Part shown: positions 14,401-24,636 of the stretch, piece after piece
Numbering within the stretch: position 1 is the first letter of the stretch
How the letters are laid out: each line of letters opens with the position of its first letter
Assembly: GCA_032164295.1 (NCBI GenBank)
Contig: JAJHTX010000006.1
Location: 310,001-374,000, forward strand
Source: Inonotus obliquus
Lineage: Eukaryota; Basidiomycota; Agaricomycetes; Hymenochaetales; Hymenochaetaceae
DNA length: 64,000 nt
Reading direction: 5' to 3'
Notes under the pieces: generated by a model
Seen by the model: only the letters and a program-made list of their open reading frames with translations
What the model was told of the DNA's origin: nothing
The model's database searches: none
Position numbers and translations under genes: made by a program

Positions 14401-14814
14401 AACAGCTCCTGGCATAGGTACAGCAGCCGAACGGATCTGAGAAGAAGCAAGCGGTATATCATCATCGCTAGAAGAAGACGAATAGGTTGCAGCCTTGCGC
14501 TTCAATGAACGCTTCGGAGTCTCGGGCTCTGCTTTAACGCGCGAGGACTGGGACTAGACCAGACGAATACATTTTAGGATAGACACGAGCTATAGACAGT
14601 AGAAGACGCGAGTCATTTGAAGAAGACGTACAAGAAGTGGCACATCATCATCACTGTCATCCTCGCTCATGGGACTGTCCTCGTCAATAGTGCCGTTTCC
14701 ATTCATATAAGCGACGTGTCCGTTGGTCTGTGGCTTGGCCAAGCCGTTGTTCTGGTTGAGCAGTCCAGTGTCCGTCAGGATGGTCGCTCCGTTTGACATC
14801 GCTGGCGGCAGCAA
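11486..14814 (-). CDS. TOP1: DNA topoisomerase I (type IB)
   Basis: Nuclear enzyme that relaxes supercoils by a transient 3'-phosphotyrosyl nick. The N-terminus is long and charged, with repeated Ser-Asp blocks ending in PL ([27 protein letters not shown]) and Lys-rich nuclear signals. The core begins [34 protein letters not shown] and [15 protein letters not shown]. The coiled-coil linker is encoded near 12190-11800. Near the 3' end, three short exons join to [19 protein letters not shown], which contains the active-site tyrosine, then [14 protein letters not shown] and the last exon [13 protein letters not shown] with TAA at 11488-11486. The start may be the ATG at 14814 or the one at 14799; both are in frame. 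Confidence 0.95.
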
Positions 14815-15127
14815 CGGACCTGGAACGACACGGAGAGGGATATGAGAGGGGGATGGAAGTGGGGGAAGGAAGAAAAGGACGAAAACGAACTGGGTATGGG
14901 ATGCAGGGGGGTTTTATAGGAAAAGGGAAATCAGGCCGTGATTTGAAGTCCCCTTAAGCCGGCCCTACACGTGACATGTGACGGTGGACTATCCCACGTC
15001 CATTCACCATTCCATCCCTTTCTTGTCATTCTTGCTCCTGCCACTATTACATTCAGCTCAGTGAGTCCCCTTAATCCTCATGCTCATCTCTTCTTAGCTC
15101 TTGCTGATTACCGTGCGCACAAGAGAT
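14815..15127. promoter_or_regulatory. Divergent promoter region of TOP1 and NDUFB3
   Basis: TOP1 starts at 14814 going left and NDUFB3 starts at 15128 going right, so these 313 bases must serve both. Pyrimidine-rich stretches lie next to the NDUFB3 start (15010-15060), and a GTGAGT at 15061 could be the donor of a 5' UTR intron. No clear TATA box is seen. Confidence 0.45.
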
Positions 15128-15322
15128 ATGTCAAAGCCTCTTTACCATGACCCGTGGGCGAAACGTGAGGCGTGGCGAAAACACCCAATCTTCTCCAAAG
15201 CAACCGCGTTGAGGAATCTGTTTCCCGGCTTTGGCATCGCCGTCGTCGCGTTCACTGCATACGTTGTATATGATAACATCAACGAAAAGACCAAGATAAA
15301 AGATGCTGGAAGTCATCATTAA
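15128..15322 (+). CDS. NDUFB3: NADH:ubiquinone oxidoreductase B12 subunit (NDUFB3-like)
   Basis: Single-exon 64-aa accessory subunit of complex I in the mitochondrial inner membrane. The sequence has the family core YHDPWAKREAWRKHPIFS, then LRNLFPGFGIAVVAFTAYVVYD, a single membrane span, and a short charged tail. Length and order fit the NDUF_B12 family. The ATG at 15128 is chosen because it starts at the usual place just ahead of the DPWAKREAWR block; the frame is open upstream to an earlier ATG at 15101. Confidence 0.88.
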   Translation: MSKPLYHDPWAKREAWRKHPIFSKATALRNLFPGFGIAVVAFTAYVVYDNINEKTKIKDAGSHH

Positions 15323-15538
15323 TATTGTTGTAAGTATGAGCTTCAAGTCACGGCCATGTCACTGTTGATCCTAAAATAATCCACTTTAGTCACGCAGTCT
15401 TGGACTGACACTCTACCCTCTGATGTGACGTTTCCCTTTCGGGATTGTTACAAAAGAGCGATTATTACAATTTCGGATTGACTATAACAGAACAAACGCC
15501 AAGTCACCCTTCGTCAAACACAATCAGATAATCTCAAT

Positions 15539-17562
15539 TCATTTGTCTCCTCCTTCGCTCTTTTCTTGTCCCGAAGTCGGTCCCATCTCTTCCAACACCA
15601 CGTGTTCTCCTTCGTCAGCATTTCGCCGAAAGCCTTTGAAATATTTCCCCCGGAAATCTTTGTGCGCTGGAACGTGGTTAGCCTCTCTTACATCGGATTC
15701 GGACATCAACTGCTGCTCCGAGGGCTCAAATGGAGAGGGGTAATATCCCTCCGTAGTTTTTTTGATTGTAATCAACTAGCATCGAAAACTGTGAGTGTGC
15801 ATCTCCACGAGGCATCAAGCGCTGGGGGAACTACATACCCTCCTTCCCCACGATCCGAAGTTCTGTACAGAATTTGCAATCACTTCCATCCCTTCGCAAA
15901 GAAGGCTGTACACGTCTACTTCCGTGTATTCATCCGTCACTGTCGGCAAAAAGAAAACCAACCGTCCCTCAGGTCGCAAGAGATAACGTGCCCATCGCAC
16001 CAGATCTGACACAAGCTCTGAAAGCTCATAAGGTTGCATCGGTGGAACGTATCCTATGAGTCTAAAGGCATCCGTTAATTTGGCATGAAGAAGCTCGGAA
16101 AATTTGAGGAACCGCACGCTTTCTTCTGTGCCTCGTCATATTCAGGCTTTGGCTCACGATTGGCCTTCTTGTCAGTCGGTTTCCTTCCGAGGCGCTTGGC
16201 TCCAGCACGTACACCATCTATAATAAGAAAACATCAGATACTATATAGCTCATAATCAGAGATACGCACACGGAGGATCAGTTATTATGGCATCAAAAAG
16301 CCCTCCGCAACGCAGTGGGTTACGCGTCATGTCGAACGTGCACAGGTCGATGATGCGATCAGCAACGCCGTACTGTGCCGCTGCTCGAAGGATACCCGTC
16401 TCTGATGCTATTTCAGTATGTGTTCGCTAATCAAACATGCTGTCCCAGGAAAGAAAGAGTCAACGTACCAGACGTTTTCCCCCGCATTTGCCGACCGTCG
16501 ATATCGGAACCAAAAACGAACGCGCCAAAGTGTGCGACGGTCTACTTGGTTGGAGAATGCGGCGTCGCTGAGTGTCGGCCGATATGCCTGGGGAGGAATG
16601 ACTCACGTAGGCCATACTACCAGTCCCAATGAAAGGGTCATAAATAAACTTTCCGGGTGCAGCCTGGGGTCAAATGTTTAGCAGCTGTACCACAAAGTAT
16701 AAATAATACCTCACCAATGTTTGGTTCGCCATGAGCAAAGATATCTCAGCTTCCATGCTGGTATTTCCGAAATATGTGCGTTTTTTCACATTGAAGGTCT
16801 GTACGAGTGATCTTGCCTTGCCTTCTGCTATCTATATTGGATAGTGATGAGAAATTGGATGAGATACGCCGGACATGACTGAACCCACCAACCTTCCAAA
16901 GTAGATCTGCAGAAGCTTGCTTTCATCGTCAACAGCATTCCGGGCAGCTTCGCTTTCTGAATCAACGTCTTCATACCGCAAGTTCCCAATCAGACCTAGA
17001 CGCACACATATTAAGAGTATAGTACGCACATTCTTCAAACACGCCCAACGACAGCTCTGGATTCTTCAAGTCTATTGGTCCTTTCAAATTCATGAACGAA
17101 AAGCTCTCTACAATCTCCTTCACTCGTGCTTGCGGAAAACTGAGGTTAAAACTCGATACGGTAAATCGGAAAGAGGTGTTCTCGATGAACAATTTCCATA
17201 AATGCGCATTCCGTCGTGTTTGTTCATGAATCGACGCATAGGATGTCCCACAAGCATAGAGTTCACAAACTGCCCTAAACGAAGAGCGATATTCTTTGTG
17301 AGGCCCTTCTTCGGTCGTAGGACATAGCAACTCACTTGACTAGAATACACCTCTCTGCGAACTTCGTTGCATGCTCTTCCTCTTCGAAGTCCACAATCCA
17401 GAACGGTCGCAATACATCCCATTCTCCCGTTGCGCCTTCAGGTAAAGTCTCAGGAGCTGGACGGGTGAATCGAAAATTGTAAAGCTCGGCGACTGCCTCG
17501 AGTTCAGGAAGACGAAATTCCGGATGTACTTGGGCAAATTGTATAAAGCAACGGATTGGCAT
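15539..17562 (-). CDS. TRM11: tRNA (guanine-N2)-methyltransferase catalytic subunit TRM11
   Basis: With TRM112 this subunit makes N2-methylguanosine at position 10 of tRNA. The start MPIRCFIQFAQVHPEFRLPE matches the family N-terminus, followed by a THUMP-like region (VLRPFWIVDFEEEEHATKF, KNPELSLGVFEE). The Rossmann methyltransferase part includes segments reading MANQT and YDPFIGTGSM near 16730-16600. The catalytic motif DPPYG is rebuilt exactly when the intron 16270-16212 is removed (CCG T joined to AT GGT), giving TDPPYGVRAGAKRLGRK. The C-terminal part has YVPPMQPYELSELVSDLVRW and LLRPEGRLVFFLPT. Several introns of 50-70 bp are present. The stop TGA is at 15541-15539. Confidence 0.9.
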
Positions 17563-17974
17563 TGCTTGAGTTTGAAAAACAAACCTTGTGTGTCGACACA
17601 TCTTGATTCTTCAAGTCGGGGGGCCAAGCAACACATTGTGTTACGTAAGACTGAAACCCCTTTCTTTTACTTTCCCAATTAACTCCCAAGATTGTATTAT
17701 CTTCTTTATCATGATAATGGCATAGAATGTTACCTTCATATGGGCTATGGTATAGAGGATCATTAAATTCATCCAAAAGTCCTTCGCTACGGGAGCGAGT
17801 TCTTTGTGTTGCGTAATACTATGTGAGTCCAGCTTAGTCATATTCGCGCAGCGAATATTTTGCCTGCAATTTGTGTTCTTACCATGACTTCAGCGGAATG
17901 ATGTTCGCACTTTCAGTTATCTCGAACTTTACCGAGTGATATCGCTAGTTGAATAACGCACTCTTTCCTTTTCA
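17563..17974. other. Divergent promoter region of TRM11 and SWS1
   Basis: TRM11 runs left from 17562 and SWS1 runs right from 17975. A short minus-strand frame from an ATG at 17841 can be spliced to MTKLDSHRLLDEFNDPLYHS and on to about 17624, but it matches no family I know and may be a 5' UTR frame of TRM11. Confidence 0.45.
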
Positions 17975-18617
17975 ATGTCTTTTACCGAGCTATATCGCCT
18001 ACTCGAAGCGGTCCTTGAGGAATTTGATGTGGCTACCGAAACGCGTTAGTATTCAAGTTTTTCAAACCGTCCACTGTACACGAATGGAATGAAGGGGCTC
18101 ATTAGAATTCCCAGTATCCGATAGTGATCTACAGAAGCTGCGTCACTTTTTCCCCGATAGCTTGATCCTTGCTTCTCTGGATCTCATAGACCACGAACGA
18201 AGTAAGTTCGTTAACCAACTCAAGTCGTTGAGTCTCCTCCGCTTTTATTAATTGGATTGAATGACTTAACTCGTCCTCTGGTCAGTTGTACAGTTAAGAA
18301 CGTCCTGGGGTAGATCATTCTACGAAGTGCATGGATCAACGTCTACCTATACCGTCCAACTTGATCTCCCTCCGCACATGCCCGTTTATTGCAGCTGTCC
18401 ATCATTCGCTTTCTCGGTTTTATTATCAGAAGATCTTCTTATGGTACGTCTACTTACGAATACCAAATTGTTCGAAGCCGATTGATCGTTCCTATTATGC
18501 TTCCAGTGTAAACACGTACTTGCAGTGAAACTCGGACGTGCTTTGAATAGATGTGTGCAGCGCAATGTTACGGAGGAATATCTCCCAACTTCGCATCTCG
18601 TACAATGTAGTGGCTAA
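17975..18617 (+). CDS. SWS1: SWIM-domain zinc finger protein SWS1/ZSWIM7 (Shu complex)
   Basis: Four exons (17975-18044, 18106-18201, 18286-18443, 18507-18617) join without frame break into 144 aa, close to the roughly 140 aa of human ZSWIM7. The order matches the family: an N-terminal helix (LYRLLEAVLEEFD), FFPDSLILASLDLIDHER, VQLRTSWGRSFYEVHGSTS, then the SWIM zinc-binding motif C-x-C-xn-C-x-H as YCSCPSFAFSVLL ... MCKHVLAVKLG. SWS1 proteins partner RAD51-paralogue-like subunits in the Shu complex and help load RAD51 during homologous recombination; nuclear action is inferred from that family role. Every junction is GT-AG and the second cysteine pair starts exactly at the fourth exon. No open frame longer than 65 codons reveals the gene, so it is easy to miss. 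Confidence 0.88.
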
Positions 18618-18722
18618 ATACGACCTGTCCCTTTCCGAGTTCTAAATTCAGAGCGATAATGCAGTTGAACATGCGGTATTTATTTTTGAGCCACTCGTGT
18701 GACCTGACCGAGTGATTATAAA

Positions 18723-20297
18723 CACAGGGGGCAAAACAACATATCAACGACGTTGATATAACCTTTGATATCCTTATTGATATTTAATATATCAGCTGAG
18801 TTGAAATGTGTATTGATATTTGAAGTATCAGCGGGGTTGAAATGCAAATCGATATATAAAATATTATCACGTGTGATATCCTTATCGGTATTCTTATCGA
18901 TATCTGTATCGATATTCTTACTGACATTTCAAGAGTTGATATTTTTATCGATATATAAAATATCACCACGTGCGATATTTTAAATATCATCATGTGTGAT
19001 ACTTAAATTATCGCAGGTGTTGATATTTTAAATATCAACACACTTGATACTTAAAATATCGCAGACATCGATATGCTTACCGATATTTAAAATATCAACG
19101 CACGTGATACTTGAAATATCACAGACATCGATATTCTTATTGAAATTTAAAATATCATTGCACTTGATACTTAAAATATCGCAGACACTGATACATTGAT
19201 TGATATTTTACAGGGAAATTCATAAAAATCTGGACACGTGCCAAATTGCCAATTTCGGCCCCTTCAGTACCTCAGAACACAAAATAAATCATATCTCACT
19301 CAAATCTTGACCGTTTCGCGTCATCTAAGTTGCTACATTCATGCCCCGATCGTTCCGTCCGAACTGTAACAAACCCGAGCAAAATCGGGCAATAATTGAC
19401 CCCGAAACGACGCAAACTGTCGTTTTTTCATGTATTCCTCATGTACATTTTTTCCTGCACTCAATTTGGGTCTGCAGCACCCACAAGTGTCTCAGAATGC
19501 TCAGATGGAATAACTGTGAATTTAGGGCCTGGATTGGATTTGAGATGTATTTGAAGGTGCATGTGCCAGTCTGGGGGCATGCCTGGAAGGCAGAAATGCC
19601 CCCTCATCCCTCAAGCTCCCCATGCCCTAGAAAAAATATCTGAAGCCAAATTCATACATGAAAATTCATTCCAGGCCTATTGAAAGTGATCTGAGTACTT
19701 CTCATGTCTGCTATGAGGATTGGTGCATTGTTTGAGGTGGGGGAGACAGGGCATATGCACCATGCTTCCCTGCCTTTCCCCAGCTTCCCAGCATATCCAT
19801 TTGATCTGGGAAAGGCTCAGATACATTTAAATATACTCTAAACAAGTTCCTATGCATGATTTTGGCTTCAGATATTTTTTCTAGGGCATGGGGAGCTTGA
19901 GGGATGAGGGGGCATTTCTGCCTTCCAGGCATGCCCCCAGACTGGCACATGCACCTTCAAATACATCTCAAATCCAGGCCCTAAATTCACAGTTATTCCA
20001 TCTGAGCATTCTGAGACACTTGTGGGTGCTGCAGACCCAAATTGAGTGCAGGAAAAAATGTACATGAGGAATACATGAAAAAACGACAGTTTGCGTCGTT
20101 TCGGGGTCAATTATTGCCCGATTTTGTTCGGGTTTGTTACAGTTCGGACGGAACGATCGGGGCATGAATGTAGCAACTTAGATGACGCGAAACGGTCAAG
20201 ATTTGAGTGAGATATGATTTATTTTATGTTCTGAGGTACTGAAGGGGCCGAAATTGGCAATTTGGCACGTGTCCAGATTTTTATGAATTTCCCTGTA
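18723..20297 (+). repeat. Left long terminal inverted repeat of the giant element
   Basis: Outer 488 bases (18723-19210) are AT-rich palindromic subterminal units; the inner part is the foldback MITE at 19211-20295 plus its TA. The complement of this unit occupies 47374-50243, where it is broken by a 469-bp and an 830-bp insertion. Long sampled stretches match base for base. Confidence 0.85.
19211..20295. mobile_element. TA-flanked foldback MITE with about 445-bp arms (copy 1)
   Basis: The element begins CAGGGAAATTCATAAAAATC and ends with the complement, flanked by TA (19209-19210 and 20296-20297), as for Tc1/mariner-class elements. The two arms (19211 to about 19655, and about 19852 to 20295) are almost perfect inverted repeats around a unique spacer of roughly 200 bp. 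The ORFs of 65-100 codons in the arms mirror each other and are not credible genes. Confidence 0.85.
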
Positions 20298-20854
20298 ACA
20301 TCAATAGTCTCATGGTTCGCTACCATGATGATGGGTCTATCTGTGGCGTTCTCGTTGACCTAGATCTCGTTGAGGTGCACAGGGATGCTACCGAGGAGTT
20401 CATGGGAACTCAAACAGGGACTTATCCATTCATGGCATGGGAGCTGCTGGAATCTGATCCACCTTCCATTCACCTGGAACGATACAATTGGGAATCATTC
20501 TTCTACATTATATCCTGGATCGGATGTTGATTTTCTGATGGGAAGGAAGTGAACAGCTCAGCCCTGGCAGATTGGACCAGCCCGAATGACAAGGCACTCC
20601 TGTCAGCCAAGCAGGCCTGGCTTTACGGACCATATATCATGCGCTGGTTTACAAAGTTCTATGAGGATGTGGCTTCAAACTGGATATATCACATGCAGGT
20701 GTTGTTTAAAGCTAACAACGATGCAATGACGAATTTTATGGTCCGCCAAAGACCGGCAAAACCTGGGGATCCTATACTCAACGAGAAGTTTGACAAAGAT
20801 ACGTTTGGAGGCCATATCACCTGGGATAAATTATGGAAAATCCTGCAGAATTAG
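20298..20854 (+). pseudogene. FunK1 fungal kinase pseudogene, C-terminal part only
   Basis: Translation gives MVRYHDDGSICGVLVDLDL, YPFMAWELLESDPPSIHLER and NWESFFYIISWIGC, then a stop at 20528-20530, then FSDGKEV, and further on FDKDTFGGHITWDKLWKILQN with a terminal TAG. This parallels the last exon of the intact FunK1 gene at 43593-46447 end to end. The internal TGA stands where the intact gene has CGA, a C-to-T change. The DYDLA motif has become DLDLV, so the metal-binding region is also altered. Everything upstream, including the HRD loop, is missing: the foldback MITE abuts the fragment directly. Confidence 0.85.
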
Positions 20855-21186
20855 CGGATTGGAGATAACTGAGAACATATCATATTTTGGAACAGCGTGG
20901 TTTTGTTCGGGGAAATATGCAGCATTGGAATCTACGAATCACCTGTGGAACCCACGCTAGCTTATGAAATTAGACGGGGGATGTCAGCTCGTGTGCACTT
21001 CTAGTTTGGCCTCATAATGAATTTTCCCATATACTGAGCTTAATACTGTGTCCTGCAATTTAAAGACTTAAAAAAATTACTATAAGTCGTTATTGCTTAT
21101 ATCCTGTGTGTGTCAGAAAAAATTGACTTATTTGGCATGCGGATTCAGAGACGCTACAACCCAATAAATTCCCACAAACATCAGAC

Positions 21187-21996
21187 ATGGAAAGACAATT
21201 CGATCGAACATATTATACACGCACACACTATTGTCCCTGGGGCTCGATATTACCAGGACAAATCAATACACCAATATGCAGGTTCTGTGAATGGGCACAT
21301 GAGGAAGCATGGATACTGCAGACATGGATACTCGAGGACGCAGTCAATCATATGCTTCGAAGTGACCTGTATTCAATTCGAACCAACCACCATTGGTCGA
21401 CGGTTGCAGAAACAACTCAACCATTGTTCACACCTACACTAAATGCATACTTGCACGAAGTTATGGTTTGGACAGGAAGGGGGTTACACTACATTGCGAA
21501 TTCAGGTGTAATTGCATGGACAAGAAGATCGATACATTACCAGCTATGCCGACGAGTGGCAATACAACTCGACTGGCCAATACATGCGGAAGCTACAAGA
21601 GAACATCAAGCACTATGCAATAATCTATTTGGCAACATAGTGGCACAATGGAAATCGGAGCAGAATCAACTACCGGGGATGATAGCATTGGAAATCTCTC
21701 AACCGAGGGAACAGATCAACGGGGCGATCTTAACCTTCGTCATGGAAGGGATCAGTGGCGATCAGGTGCAAGGAACGGAGATACGGATACCCGACGGATA
21801 TCGCCGAGCGACAATCTGGCAGACTGGGTTACCTGCCATGGTACAGGCAGAACCATATAGGCCCGCTGCTCCGGTGATTGATAATCGAGCTAATCCTATT
21901 GAGGGAGGAAGCCCGAGTCAACCAAGGCAGCCGAACGGCCTAGCAGCACCTGCAGAAGATGAAGACATGGCAGACTGTTCGAGTTGCTGTGCATGA
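21187..21996 (+). CDS. Unrecognised 269-aa ORF, left-arm copy
   Basis: One uninterrupted frame. The product starts MERQFDRTYYTRTHYCPWGS, has a CRFCEWAHEEAW cluster, a Trp/His-rich middle (NHHWSTVAETTQPLF, LHEVMVWTGRGLHYI), EQINGAILTFVMEGISG, and a Pro-rich acidic tail ending EDEDMADCSSCCA. I do not recognise the family. The other arm of the palindrome carries it on the opposite strand with only a handful of amino-acid differences, so it has either been duplicated recently or kept alike by conversion. A retroelement Gag-like or structural protein is possible; nothing proves it. Confidence 0.55.
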   Translation: MERQFDRTYYTRTHYCPWGSILPGQINTPICRFCEWAHEEAWILQTWILEDAVNHMLRSDLYSIRTNHHWSTVAETTQPLFTPTLNAYLHEVMVWTGRGLHYIANSGVIAWTRRSIHYQLCRRVAIQLDWPIHAEATREHQALCNNLFGNIVAQWKSEQNQLPGMIALEISQPREQINGAILTFVMEGISGDQVQGTEIRIPDGYRRATIWQTGLPAMVQAEPYRPAAPVIDNRANPIEGGSPSQPRQPNGLAAPAEDEDMADCSSCCA

Positions 21997-22614
21997 CATC
22001 ATAAGGAACATTTGAGAAGGACGGCTGGGGCAATGTGGAAGGCACGGAGCTCCGCACAAGCCACAGGATTGGACGATGATGGCGTGATTGCTGTGCATTG
22101 ACCAGATATGAAGTCATATCGAAAGTCCTAGAAGGATTGCGGGGAAGATTGGAGATGCATCGCCACCCGATTGGAGATTGCAGGGTATCGGACAAGATAG
22201 GGGCTGTGCTCGGAAGGATCAGGAGGCTGTGCCTGAGAGAGCCCGGGTAACTCAATAGATAGAAGCTTCGGGTATAAATAGGCCAAGCGAGGGTGGCTAT
22301 GTCCCTCAGCAAAATTCTTCTGTACTAGTGAATACAAAGAAGCCCTACAAAGCTTCTCTTCTTCACTACCACTCTTATCATCGGTACTAGTGTCCGGCCG
22401 GTCTCTTGACCCCGACTAAGTACTGTTGCTACCCTGCTCTACAAAGCACCACCTTGCACTTCCCATCGCTTATCAAGACAGACTGCGAATACTGCCGGAG
22501 TGAGTGGACTTGTTCTGGTGCGTTGATCGTGTTGATCAGTCAATCAATATCGGTCTGCTGATCCGATCCGCACTGGTCCTAACAGTGTGACCAAGCATCT
22601 GACACATCGCGCGA
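21997..22614 (+). other. LTR-like regulatory stretch of the left palindrome arm
   Basis: Downstream of the 269-aa ORF lies a stretch with a TATA box (TATAAATA, 22273-22280), a possible R/U5-like part and an ending CCTAACA near 22585, which resembles the U3-R-U5 layout of an LTR. The same stretch occurs inverted at about 36880-37495. No second direct copy is present, so a true LTR is not shown. Confidence 0.35.
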
Positions 22615-24426
22615 TGTCGTGCTGGGATGGTATTGGCTGTTGAATAACCAAGTACACTCCCACTGAGTCAACCGGTCTAATTATCTAGGCGGGTAGTCTT
22701 CCCAGTTGTTCGTTGAAGCTATGGGCAACTTGTTGTAGTTGGAGGGTTGAGAGACTCAAGTTTGAGTAGAGAGGTAGAGTGAGTGAGAGATGAGTCTTTA
22801 TCCAATTCTCTTGAAAGCGAGTGATAGGTCACAATGGGTGAGGAGCAATTAAATTGTCCACACCGAGGTAGGCAATGACAAGCTATGCAGAATAGATGTC
22901 AATGTCTAGAGGGACACACACACTCGAAGTCTCGAGTTATTAGATATCGACTTTGAGAGGGAGTTTATCACCAATGTCCAATTGGAACAGAGGCGATACA
23001 ATACCTTTGACTAGTACCAAACTAGTCCTTGAGCAATGCAGTTACCCAGTCTTAAGCTGTGGTCAACTGTATGCGACGAAACCTTGACTTGACTTGCAAA
23101 TGGTGTGACAAGAGGTCACAGAGTGATGTGAGCTTGTCTTGTTCTGGGGGAGAACTCTGGTGAGTTATTCTATGGGGAGTTAATTCTCTGGGGAGTTAAT
23201 TCTATGGGGAGTTAATTCTATGGGGAGTTAATTCTATGCTCCTCTGGGGGGCTACATGCTGGTCCTTAAATACTAATTCCAAGACCAATTTACATAATCC
23301 ACAGCATAAGCTAAAAATAGATCTGCATCAACCACATCATCAAAATTTGATATCTCCTTCCAAAGCTATGCATCAAATACTCCAAATCAAGTGATATGTA
23401 TCAATGTATCAATGAGTTATTTGATGAATGATGCGCATCAATGAATTAATTGATGAGTGATGTGCATCAATGCATGATTTGATGAATGCTGTGCATCAAT
23501 GAATTACTTGATAGATGCTGTGCATCAATGAGTTATTTGATGAATGATGCGCATCAATGAGTTACTTGATGAATGATGTGCCATCAATGAATCAATTGAT
23601 GAGTCCAGAATATGGTTCAAGGTGATGACCTGATCGATGATCTAATCGATGACTTGATGAATGACCTAATGGATGATATAATCGATTACTTGATGGATGA
23701 GATAATCGATAACCTAATGAATGATATAATCGATTACTTGATGGATGATATAATCGATGACCTGATGGATGATATAATCAATTACCCAGTTTGGGCTTAT
23801 TTGGTTTTTGGTATCTGGACTGTGGTCTTTGGTTTTTCCAGAGCGATGTATCGGATGGCTTCTCAGATAAGACCAAATGAATGGTGCAACCGGTGGTTCT
23901 TGAACCTTCATTTCTGCTTCTAGAGCGTGACCATATAAAGAATGGTTTGTTTATCTATCGCCGCTCGAGTTCCTTTTCTGCAATTCTTTGTTCTAATGCC
24001 ACCTTCACGACTTCGTGCACGACTTCACCATCTGCTCTGCCACGCTTCTGAACTTCTCAGGCTGACTTTTGTGTATCGTCGCGCTTCCTCTAACCCGATT
24101 CAGTGAGTTACTTTCTCGACACTTTGCGATCTTTATGCTTAATAGCACGAAGAGTATTTGTGGAGACGACTATCATGATCGAGGAGGAGTGGGTCGAGTG
24201 GGTACCGGTGCTTGTTACTAGACGAGTTGTGCTCAACGCTTGATAGTAAGCTTGGCACTTTCCATCGGCTTTCGATTTGCTAACTTGTGTGCAGAATTAC
24301 GAGTTACTGCGACATCCGATATTTCTTGTTTATCCTTTCTGATGTCCTACTATGTTCTTGCTTCCGATAGTGTAAAGCGTGCCAATATTACGATTGTTTA
24401 TGTCCAGGCAATATCCTGGCCTGACA
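22615..24426 (-). repeat. 3' LTR of the Gypsy element
   Basis: 1812 bp, matched by 34942-36753 in length and sampled sequence. It contains four near-identical 16-bp units around TATGGGGAGTTAATTC (about 23170-23240) and a long GATGA-type minisatellite (about 23400-23790). An open frame of 103 codons through the minisatellite gives a DDLIDDL-like repeat peptide and is probably not a gene. Confidence 0.93.
23400..23790 (+). repeat. Degenerate GATGAATGATGYGCATCAAT / GATGATATAATCGAT minisatellite in the LTR
   Basis: Two adjoining zones of short tandem units: first about 35-bp units built on GATGTGCATCAATGA, then 12- to 24-bp units built on TTGATGGATGATATAATCGA. The same arrays recur in the other LTR about 12,327 bases to the right. 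Confidence 0.85.
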
Positions 24427-24563
24427 TCCGCCCAACACTTGAAATATCAACTGTCCCCAGTTGCAAACTTCCTAAAACAAATCCTCCTAAAGAGCTAATA
24501 TCCGATTATTCTGAAAGAATATTGATATATTAGCTCGCTGCTTCTTCTGTGCCTTGTTCTTCT

Positions 24564-24570
24564 TATATAA
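24564..24570 (+). promoter_or_regulatory. Candidate TATA box of the antisense gene
   Basis: TATATAA lies about 67 bases ahead of the ATG at 24637 of a spliced plus-strand frame that runs against the Gypsy coding strand. The spacing fits a core promoter plus a short 5' UTR. Confidence 0.4.
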
Positions 24571-24636
24571 GCGATCTTCTCAAATGTTTGCGCCTTCGAG
24601 TGAGTTCACTGTTGACTCCTTTCTTCGCCGCTCACT

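Noticed and set aside
14009..14440. 143-codon plus-strand ORF opposite the TOP1 N-terminus
   Set aside because: It is the antisense of Lys/Ser/Asp-rich coding sequence and has no features of its own.
17624..17841. Short spliced minus-strand frame MTKLDSHRLLDEFNDPLYHS upstream of TRM11
   Set aside because: It can be spliced with GT-AG sites but matches no family I recognise and runs into the TRM11 start region; a 5' UTR frame is more likely.
19341..20165. Mirror ORFs of 65-100 codons in the foldback MITE (also 47978-48802)
   Set aside because: They appear on both strands because the arms are inverted copies; no protein family fits.
23612..23923. 103-codon ORF in the LTR with DDLIDDL repeats (also 35939-36250)
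   Set aside because: The frame is a by-product of a short tandem repeat and lies in LTR sequence; no domain or codon signal supports it.
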